NCBI GenBank assembly: GCA_031269165.1
Contig: JAISZQ010000281.1
Location: forward strand, 1-11,016
DNA from: Spirochaetaceae bacterium
GTDB lineage: Bacteria > Spirochaetota > Spirochaetia > Treponematales > Breznakiellaceae
Length of the DNA: 11,016 bases
Direction of reading: 5' to 3'
In this document: one piece after another, positions 6,400 to 11,016 of the stretch
How positions within the stretch are numbered: the stretch's first letter is position 1
Layout: every line of letters begins with the position of its first letter
Position numbers and translations under genes: made by a program
The notes under the pieces: model-generated
Databases searched by the model: none
Told to the model about the DNA's origin: nothing
Seen by the model: only the letters and a program-made list of their open reading frames with translations

Positions 6400-6639
6400 T
6401 TATCTGCTCGTAAGCCAATCAGGTCCAAGTTCCGCCTCTACTTCCGCCAGATTATACCCGCCTTTTAGGAGAAAATCCGCGCCTAAAAACTCCTTGAGAA
6501 ATTGTGCAAAGTAGACAGGCATGGGCAATTGCAGGGTAATCCGCACCGCCTCCGCCTTGTTACCCGCTTTCAGGTACTTATCGGCTTCCATTAAGACATC
6601 GAGTCTTTCCTCAGTCGTCATCATTCGGTTCTGTGTCAT
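6400..6639 (-). CDS. Small paralog B of a tandem family (79 residues, function unknown)
   Basis: Residues run MTQNRMMTTEERLDVLMEAD, then KYLKAGNKAEAVRITLQLPM, and finish AELGPDWLTSR. It is a near copy of paralog C, including the DNA of its 5' flank, so the B-C duplication is recent. The repeat period from gene to gene is about 325 bp (323 and 327). The ribosome binding site GAGGAGAAGAGG directly precedes the ATG. No signal peptide or membrane segment is seen. Context (three copies, each with the same leader, next to an overlapping larger gene) suggests dosage or diversification of a small partner protein; a regulatory or antitoxin-like role is only a guess. Confidence 0.8.
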   Translation of the reverse strand: MTQNRMMTTEERLDVLMEADKYLKAGNKAEAVRITLQLPMPVYFAQFLKEFLGADFLLKGGYNLAEVEAELGPDWLTSR

Positions 6640-6691
6640 CCTCTTCTCCTCTTCAGTATGATAAAAGATCTATTTCCCTCGTCTACTCGTC

Positions 6692-6722
6692 AACAGGCAA
6701 TCCCGCCCGTCTCCCACCTGTT
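6692..6722 (-). promoter_or_regulatory. Leader hairpin of small paralog B
   Basis: AACAGG (6692-6697) and CCTGTT (6717-6722) form a 6-bp stem with a 19-base loop in the gap between paralogs A and B. The surrounding sequence is almost the same as the leader of C. Relative to the A leader, the pair A6695-T6719 is replaced by G6995-C7020, a compensatory change. Confidence 0.45.
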
Positions 6723-6726
6723 ATTT

Positions 6727-6966
6727 TTATCTGCTCGTAAGCCAGTCTGGTCCAAATTCCGCCTCCGCGTCTGACAGATTAAAGCCACTCTCTATGAGAA
6801 AATCCGCTCCTGAAAATTCCTTCGCCACCTTCGCAAGATGGGGGGCTAAGGGTATTTGCTTCAATATCCGCACCGCCTCCGCCTTGTTCCCGGCCTCAAA
6901 GTACTCGTGGGCCTTCATTCCGATAGCAAGTCTCTCATCAAGAGTCATCGTTCGGTTCCGTGTCAT
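6727..6966 (-). CDS. Small paralog A of a tandem family (79 residues, function unknown)
   Basis: This is the first gene of the array in transcription order and the most diverged: MTRNRTMTLDERLAIGMKAH, EYFEAGNKAEAVRILKQIPL, and an end of AEFGPDWLTSR. I set the start at ATG 6966 because GGAGG lies 8 bases upstream and it gives the same length as paralog B; an upstream non-ATG extension would add nine residues absent from B and C. The conserved core (NKAEAVRI, GADFLI, GPDWL) against variable helices suggests a common fold with changed surfaces. It follows the uxu operon, separated by the triplicated stop repeat and a strong hairpin. Confidence 0.8.
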   Translation of the reverse strand: MTRNRTMTLDERLAIGMKAHEYFEAGNKAEAVRILKQIPLAPHLAKVAKEFSGADFLIESGFNLSDAEAEFGPDWLTSR

Positions 6967-6992
6967 CCTCTTCTCCTCCCGTCTACACGTCA

Positions 6993-7022
6993 ACGGGCAG
7001 ACCCACCCGTGAGTCTGCCCGT
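6993..7022 (-). promoter_or_regulatory. Strong hairpin between uxuB and small paralog A
   Basis: ACGGGCAGAC (6993-7002) and GTCTGCCCGT (7013-7022) make a perfect 10-bp stem with a 10-base loop. It is homologous in position and flanks to the B and C leader hairpins. On the plus strand CTTTTAT follows it, like a terminator, but no plus-strand gene reads into it. On the minus strand it lies 27 bases before the paralog A start, so it could end uxuB transcription or act as a leader. Confidence 0.6.
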
Positions 7023-7035
7023 CTTTTATCTCTCA
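7013..7035. repeat. 23-bp direct repeat, copy 2 (with 5521-5543)
   Basis: It matches 5521-5543 at 22 of 23 bases. Together the copies bracket the small-gene cluster. Copy 2 includes the right arm of the strong hairpin at 6993-7022. Confidence 0.8.
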
Positions 7036-7037
7036 AT

Positions 7038-7091
7038 CTAGTGCAAATACTCTTGCTAGTGCGGATACTTCTGCTAGTGCAAATATTTTTG
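7038..7091. repeat. 18-bp tandem repeat (3 units) triplicating the uxuB stop codon
   Basis: Units are 7038-7055, 7056-7073 and 7074-7091; each begins CTAGTGC on the plus strand. On the minus strand, in the uxuB frame, they read QKYLH-stop, QKYPH-stop, QEYLH-stop, all with TAG. The unit length is a multiple of three, so the frame is kept. It looks like slippage or tandem duplication of the last six codons. Confidence 0.9.
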
Positions 7092-8678
7092 CAACGTTTT
7101 CCGCACCGCGCCCTTTCCGGCCAGAAGTTCGGCGAAGTAGCCTTCGATCCGTTCACCCAAACCGGCCTTGTAGAGGTCGCTGCCGAATATGCTCTCGTTG
7201 GACAAAATAGATTTCAGTTTGCCCTTGCCCGAATCGGGGTTGCCCGGCGTAACCCCTTTCAGCGTGTCCTGCAAGCCCGCGAGCAATGGGTCGGGGCTCG
7301 GCGTAAAGGGATTTCCCTCGTCGTCGAGGCCCAGGAGATAACGGCACCAGATGGCGATCACCAGCGGGATGAGTTTCAGGTTGTTCACATCAAGATCGGG
7401 ACGCGCCCCATAGAGCTTGATCGTCTCGCCAAAACGGATGCCCAGCTTCTGCGAGGTGTCGGTGGCGATGCGCTGCGGCGTGTCGGGAATCGCGGGATTG
7501 GGGAAGCGCTTCGTCAACACCGCGTCGATGAAGGCGGCGGGCTTGATGATCCCCGGATCCGTCACCACCGGAAGCCCCTCGTCATAGCCGATCTTCGTCA
7601 CCAGCGCGGCAAGGTCGGGATCCTTCATCTCGCCGGAGATGGAGTCGAATCCCAGCACACAGCCCGTCACGGCAAGCGCCGTATGCAACGGGTTGAGGCA
7701 GGTGCAGACCTTCATCCGTTCAACCTTGTCCACCGTCTCGCGGTCTGTGAAGTAGACCCCGGCCTTCTCAAGCGGCGGCCTCCCGTTCGGGAACACGTCC
7801 TCGATAACGAGATACTCGGCCTCCTCCGTGTTGACAAACGGCGCGATATACGTGTTTTTGGATGTTACCTGGCCTTCGGTGTCGGTAAAACCAACTTCTT
7901 CCAGCAGAGCCTTCACGCTGTCGGCAGGACGCGGCGTGATCTTATCGATCATCGACCACGGGAACGCCACGCTTTTGGGATCGCGGATATACGGCAAGAA
8001 TCCCGCTTCGGCCAAACCGGTTTCCGTCCATTTTACCGCAAAGGCTTCCACGGCGGCAAACAGTTTGCTTCCGTTGTGCGAGCAGTTATCCATACTCACG
8101 AGCGCGATCGGCAATTTTCCCGCCAGATACCGTTCGTAACAGAGTGCCGCCAATCTTCCAATATAACTTTGCGGCGTTTTTGGCCCGTTTGCAAAGTCGG
8201 CTTCCACATCGGGTAGCAAACCGCGCGGACTCGACAGGCTGTAGCCCTTTTCGGTAATGGTAAAACTGACCATTTGCAGTGACGGCGAGCGAAACACCTC
8301 TTTGAGACGCCCAAAAGATTCCGGCTTATCGATACGGAGCGCTTCGGCAACGCTTGCAATGACTTTTTTGTCAATACTGCCGTCCACCTTCAGGGTAACC
8401 GCCAGCGTCAAATTGTCGTGGGGGATAAACAAGCGGTCGATGATTTCCCCGTCGTACCCTTCCGCGACGATAATGCCCGTTTCTTCTGCCCCCGCTTCCA
8501 GCAACGACTGCCCCAGTGCCGCCGGAAACACGCGAAAAATGTTGCCCGCGCCAAAATGCACCCATCGGGGCGTTTTTTTTGTCGCGGCGACCATTTTTTC
8601 GATGTCGAATTGCGGGAGCGCAATCCCCGCCTTTTCCCAGAGAGCCGTACTCTTTAATTCCGTGTTCGTTAATTTCAT
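7074..8678 (-). CDS. uxuB: Fructuronate reductase / mannonate oxidoreductase (mannitol dehydrogenase family)
   Basis: A 534-residue NAD-dependent long-chain polyol dehydrogenase. The N-terminal Rossmann segment RWVHFGAGNIFR (38-49) binds the dinucleotide. SMDNCSHNG (195-203) and KVCTCLNPLHTALAVTG (323-339) are family motifs; K323, N329 and H332 are the likely counterparts of the catalytic Lys-Asn-His set. UxuB interconverts D-fructuronate and D-mannonate in the cytoplasm. The specificity call rests on the neighbour: uxuA ends only 14 bp upstream, and it uses mannonate. The start is fixed by AGGAGG (8684-8689) 5 bases before the ATG. The C-terminus LQKYLH-TAG is followed by two in-frame repeats of the same end. 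A tagaturonate or mannitol dehydrogenase is less likely. Confidence 0.9.
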   Translation of the reverse strand: MKLTNTELKSTALWEKAGIALPQFDIEKMVAATKKTPRWVHFGAGNIFRVFPAALGQSLLEAGAEETGIIVAEGYDGEIIDRLFIPHDNLTLAVTLKVDGSIDKKVIASVAEALRIDKPESFGRLKEVFRSPSLQMVSFTITEKGYSLSSPRGLLPDVEADFANGPKTPQSYIGRLAALCYERYLAGKLPIALVSMDNCSHNGSKLFAAVEAFAVKWTETGLAEAGFLPYIRDPKSVAFPWSMIDKITPRPADSVKALLEEVGFTDTEGQVTSKNTYIAPFVNTEEAEYLVIEDVFPNGRPPLEKAGVYFTDRETVDKVERMKVCTCLNPLHTALAVTGCVLGFDSISGEMKDPDLAALVTKIGYDEGLPVVTDPGIIKPAAFIDAVLTKRFPNPAIPDTPQRIATDTSQKLGIRFGETIKLYGARPDLDVNNLKLIPLVIAIWCRYLLGLDDEGNPFTPSPDPLLAGLQDTLKGVTPGNPDSGKGKLKSILSNESIFGSDLYKAGLGERIEGYFAELLAGKGAVRKTLQKYLH

Positions 8679-8692
8679 ATTTTCCTCCTATA

Positions 8693-9781
8693 TTAACACT
8701 GCGCGCACTGCGCGGCGCAATGCGCTTTCGCAATTGCTTCCCAGAGACCGTTCAAATACGCGCACCCAAGCGCCCGGTCATACAAACCATACCCCGGCAT
8801 GGACACCTCTCCCCAGATCGCGCGGCCGTGGTCCGGGCGGATCGGCCCGTCAAAACCGGCATCGTAGAGCGCCTTCGTGATGGCATACATATCCAGCGAA
8901 CCATCGCTTGAAAGATGCGCCGCTTCCTCGAGTACGCCCGGCGATTCATGCTTCAGGTTACGGAGGTGGGCGAAATGGATATGCCCTTTGAGCGCATGGA
9001 TAATAGCGGGAATGTCGTTTTTGGGATTTGACCCCAGGCTGCCCGTACAGAGCGTTACCCCGTTATGCGGATTATCGACCGCCTTGATAAACTTGAGAAT
9101 CTTTTCTTTTGACGTAACGATACGCGGCAGACCGAACACAGACCACGGCGGATCATCGGGGTGAATCGCCATGTTGATGTCATAGGCATCGCACACCGGC
9201 ATAATTTTTTCGAGGAAATAGACGAGATTATCAAACAACTTCTGTTCGTCGATCCCTTTATACATCGCAAACAATTCTTTCAGTTTGCCAATTCGTTCGG
9301 GTTCCCAGCCGGGCAGAAGGTATCCGTTTGCCTGCGATTCCATCGCGGAAGATATGTCGTTTGGGTCAATTTTGTCGATAATCGACTGGTCATAACTCAT
9401 CACCGTACTGCCGTCGCTCCGCATCTTCGCCAAATTTGAGCGTGTCCAATCGAATACGGGCATAAAATTATAGCATACCATGTGAATATCCGCCTTGCCC
9501 AAACGTTCAAGCGTCGTGATATAGTTTTTGATATACTCCTCACGATCGGGGTGTCCCGTTTTGATCGCGTCGTGAATATTGACGCTCTCGATCCCGGCAA
9601 TCTTCAAACCGGCCGCCTCCACTTCTTGCTTGATCGCAAGAATGGCCTCCTCCTCCCACAACTCGCCGGGCTTTTTCCCGTACAACGTCGTAACAATGCC
9701 GGTAACCCCCGGCACTTGCCTGATTTGCGGTAACGTAACGGAATCATACTTTGACCCGAACCAGCGCATTGTCATTTGCAT
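8693..9781 (-). CDS. uxuA: Mannonate dehydratase
   Basis: A 362-residue enzyme that dehydrates D-mannonate to 2-keto-3-deoxy-D-gluconate in hexuronate catabolism. It follows E. coli UxuA through MRWFG, GIVTTLYG, IESVNIHDAIKTG, VCYNFMPVFDWTR (102-114), MAIHPDDPP (204-212), LPRIV, TLCTGSLGSNPKND, HFAHLRN (269-275), EAAHL and RPDHG (315-319). The His, Cys, His and Asp of the IHPDD, LCTGS, HLR and RPDHG motifs are the expected metal site. The start at 9781 is set by AAGGAG (9788-9793) 6 bases upstream; an extension to GTG 9832 adds 17 residues unlike the family. It is somewhat shorter than E. coli UxuA (394). The C-terminus ends in an odd tail, AHCAAQCAQC, encoded by a GC palindrome. It is first in the operon with uxuB. 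Confidence 0.95.
   Translation of the reverse strand: MQMTMRWFGSKYDSVTLPQIRQVPGVTGIVTTLYGKKPGELWEEEAILAIKQEVEAAGLKIAGIESVNIHDAIKTGHPDREEYIKNYITTLERLGKADIHMVCYNFMPVFDWTRSNLAKMRSDGSTVMSYDQSIIDKIDPNDISSAMESQANGYLLPGWEPERIGKLKELFAMYKGIDEQKLFDNLVYFLEKIMPVCDAYDINMAIHPDDPPWSVFGLPRIVTSKEKILKFIKAVDNPHNGVTLCTGSLGSNPKNDIPAIIHALKGHIHFAHLRNLKHESPGVLEEAAHLSSDGSLDMYAITKALYDAGFDGPIRPDHGRAIWGEVSMPGYGLYDRALGCAYLNGLWEAIAKAHCAAQCAQC
8703..8725 (-). promoter_or_regulatory. GC palindrome at the uxuA-uxuB junction
   Basis: A 23-bp nearly perfect palindrome (GCGCA-c-TGCGC-g-GCGCA-a-TGCGC on the plus strand, one mismatched pair) lies in the last uxuA codons, 25-47 bases before the uxuB start. In RNA it would form a hairpin just ahead of the uxuB ribosome binding site and might tune its translation or protect the message. 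Confidence 0.5.
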
Positions 9782-9787
9782 AGATAA

Positions 9788-9793
9788 CTCCTT
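9788..9793 (-). promoter_or_regulatory. Ribosome binding site fixing the uxuA start
   Basis: AAGGAG on the minus strand, 6 bases before ATG 9781. It decides against the in-frame ATG 13 codons into the longer reading and against GTG 9832. Confidence 0.85.
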
Positions 9794-9808
9794 CATGATT
9801 TTTTCTAC

Positions 9809-9822
9809 GCGGCGCAAGCCGC
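9809..9822 (-). promoter_or_regulatory. Small stem-loop in the uxuA leader
   Basis: GCGGC (9809-9813) and GCCGC (9818-9822) form a 5-bp stem with a 4-base loop, 28-41 bases before the uxuA start. The 10-mer CGCGGCGCAA here (9808-9817) also occurs in the palindrome before uxuB (8711-8720). Confidence 0.4.
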
Positions 9823-9837
9823 ATAAGATCACCTATA

Positions 9838-9866
9838 ATGATACCCCATCCTACTCATTCGCGCAA
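9838..9866 (-). promoter_or_regulatory. Candidate sigma-70 promoter of the uxuAB operon
   Basis: On the minus strand, TTGCGC (9866-9861), 17 bases, then TATCAT (9843-9838). Transcription would start near 9830, giving a leader of about 50 bases that contains the stem-loop at 9809-9822 and the uxuA ribosome binding site. The IS end lies 42 bp further upstream. No operator for a uronate regulator was recognised. Confidence 0.55.
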
Positions 9867-9931
9867 GAGATTTTTTCGCTTTGCCCGAAAGCCAAGCGGC
9901 AGACAGGTGAGCCTGTTCCAAAACCCGGCAT

Positions 9932-9978
9932 GAGGGGGGAAGTCTCCCTCTGTCAACAACTTAAGGATTTCCCCCCTC
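9932..9978 (-). terminator. Hairpin behind the IS transposase gene
   Basis: GAGGGGGGAA (9932-9941) and TTCCCCCCTC (9969-9978) are a perfect 10-bp inverted repeat with a 27-base loop, starting 6 bp past the transposase stop. No long U-tract follows, so it may be a terminator or a barrier to read-through between the IS and uxuAB. The same GGGGGAAGTCTCCC-type motif occurs in both intergenic repeats. Confidence 0.45.
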
Positions 9979-9984
9979 TCCTTC

Positions 9985-11016
9985 TCAACAGTTCGACTCG
10001 TGGTTGTGGTGAAACCGGGCTTTGCGGGGCGTCTTATTCCGCGCCACCTCCCGGTTTAACCGTACCGGCACCACACGCCGCCCTATCTCCCGAACCAGCT
10101 CTTTCATTAATCTCACCCGCTTGCCAGGTCGTTCCTCCAGCAGCACCCCTATCAGCCGGTCTTTCAATATCCCTACCGCGTGATTCACGTTCACCCGGTA
10201 TTCGTATTTGTTCCCCCGTTTCTCCCGCTCCTTCTTCACCTTCCGCCCCGCCTCCCGCACAAGGCACGCCGGCATATTCGCCAGCGTCATCACCGCGTAA
10301 AAATCCTGCTTTATGGTCTCCACCGTCCGCCCGCTTGAGTTCTCCAGTTCCAGCTTTTGCTTCACCGTCTTGTACTCAGTCTCTATCCCCCGCTTCTTGT
10401 TATACAGTTCCTGGAACGCCTCATATTCCAGCCGCTCTTCCCCCGCATTCGTTACCAACGTTTCCTCTTCCCCGCCCGGCAGCGTTATTTGTATCACCCG
10501 CGCCCGCTGCCCGCTTTTCCCCAGTTTCGCGTACCCGTCCCGCCCCTCAGGCAGTTTCTTTTCGGAAATAAACCCCTTCCGGATCCTCATCACATACCCT
10601 GTCTCTTTATCCTGTAAGAACTTAATAAGCTCATGCGACGGGTACCCGCGGTCAAAAACGATGAGTTCTTTCCCCCGCTCATAGCTCTCAAGCTTCTCAA
10701 GAACCCGCACGTGTTCCTTCGCAAGTGCCCGCCCGTTCCCGCTCACCGGCACTATTTTCGCGCCCGCAACGATGCCGTTCTCAACATCGAACAGCATGGA
10801 CGCCGGCGCCGATGCCGCCGCCACCTCTTTTCCCAGGCCCCCGAAGTACTCAAGCAACGCCGGGGCCGACGGAAGCCGGATGAAACTCCCGTCCACCGCC
10901 ATCAGCCGGTATCCCCGCCACCGCTTCCATTCCTCATGGTACGATCCGGTCACGCTGGTCCGCAGCAGCTCCTCTATCGCTTCCGCCTTGATCTTCTTCC
11001 GCGCCTTGCTGAAGGC
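9985..11016 (-). CDS. IS4-family DDE transposase (5' end outside the window)
   Basis: The frame is open to the window edge with 343 codons visible, so the true start lies upstream; the GTG at 10953 is internal because the 21 codons before it (FSKARKKIKAEAIEELL) are also typical of IS4 transposases. Counting from 10953, the catalytic triad is D21 in RLMAVDGSFIRLP, D101 in IVFDRGYPSHELI, and E191 in YNKKRGIETEYKTVK. The last is the IS4 Y-(2)-R-(3)-E-(6)-K signature with Lys in place of Arg. The basic C-terminal part (after residue 230) is intact to TGA at 9985-9987. The gene looks functional as far as it can be seen. It moves the element by cut-and-paste and could act on the MITE with matching ends. 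Confidence 0.93.
   Translation of the reverse strand, partial: AFSKARKKIKAEAIEELLRTSVTGSYHEEWKRWRGYRLMAVDGSFIRLPSAPALLEYFGGLGKEVAAASAPASMLFDVENGIVAGAKIVPVSGNGRALAKEHVRVLEKLESYERGKELIVFDRGYPSHELIKFLQDKETGYVMRIRKGFISEKKLPEGRDGYAKLGKSGQRARVIQITLPGGEEETLVTNAGEERLEYEAFQELYNKKRGIETEYKTVKQKLELENSSGRTVETIKQDFYAVMTLANMPACLVREAGRKVKKEREKRGNKYEYRVNVNHAVGILKDRLIGVLLEERPGKRVRLMKELVREIGRRVVPVRLNREVARNKTPRKARFHHNHESNC

Larger units (their letters stand above)
9909..11016 (-). mobile_element. IS4-type insertion sequence (one end visible, continues past the window)
   Basis: The right boundary is GAGCCTGTTCCAAAACCC (9909-9926), matching the terminal repeats of the MITE-like element at 5211-5497. The transposase reads toward this end and stops at 9985. 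The other end and any target duplication are outside the window. The element sits just upstream of the uxuAB promoter. Confidence 0.8.

Noticed and set aside
6077..7035. CRISPR array
   Set aside because: The regularly spaced repeats are whole coding genes with about 325-bp period, not short repeats with unique spacers, and no cas gene is present.
7038..7076. Amber read-through or pyrrolysine use at the repeated TAG codons of uxuB
   Set aside because: No read-through signal or pyrrolysine gene is seen, and the protein is full length at the first stop. A simple tandem duplication explains the pattern.
6960..8216. Long plus-strand open frame (418 codons) opposite uxuB
   Set aside because: It is antisense to a clear family enzyme, rich in R/H/G without domains, and crosses the hairpin and stop repeat.
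9782..9832. 17-residue N-terminal extension of UxuA from GTG
   Set aside because: The AAGGAG site and family alignment place the start at 9781, and the extension encodes the leader stem-loop.

Overview
The window looks like chromosomal DNA from a spirochaete, probably a gut-type Treponema relative. This is inferred from gene style and moderately high GC with A/T-tract intergenic DNA; there is no rRNA or other marker gene to prove it. Every complete gene reads on the minus strand. The DNA is rich in accessory signals: an IS1-like transposase end at the left edge, an IS4-type element running off the right edge, a MITE-like element in the middle, and several tandem repeats.

Region 1 (1-363) holds the last codons of an IS1-like transposase, then non-coding DNA dominated by a palindrome-rich repeat. 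Region 2 (364-5171) is a tight four-gene operon, in transcription order: a divergent galactokinase-family GHMP kinase, the nucleotidase SurE, a cytoplasmic TPR protein, and an exported TPR/NHL/VWA-like protein. Genes are separated by 11 bp, overlap by 47 bp, or lie 2 bp apart, so they are probably co-transcribed. Region 3 (5172-5547) has no gene. It carries poly-T tracts, a 287-bp element with 17-bp terminal inverted repeats, and, inside it, an inverted second copy of the repeat from region 1. The two repeat copies therefore bracket the operon.

Region 4 (5548-7040) is an unrecognised cluster: three tandem copies of a 78-79 residue protein, each preceded by its own hairpin leader, with a 184-residue protein overlapping the end of the last copy. 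Region 5 (7038-9866) is a hexuronate-catabolism operon, uxuA (mannonate dehydratase) then uxuB (fructuronate/mannonate oxidoreductase family). It has a plausible sigma-70 promoter and clear ribosome binding sites, and uxuB ends in a threefold 18-bp repeat that triplicates the stop codon. Region 6 (9909-11016) is the end of an IS4-type element whose terminal sequence matches the ends of the MITE-like element, suggesting the IS can mobilise it.

The uxu pair gives a clear metabolic role: conversion of fructuronate through mannonate to 2-keto-3-deoxygluconate. The SurE operon is housekeeping-like, but its first and last genes have lost key residues of their families. The least explained part is the triplicated small-gene cluster with its conserved leader hairpins.
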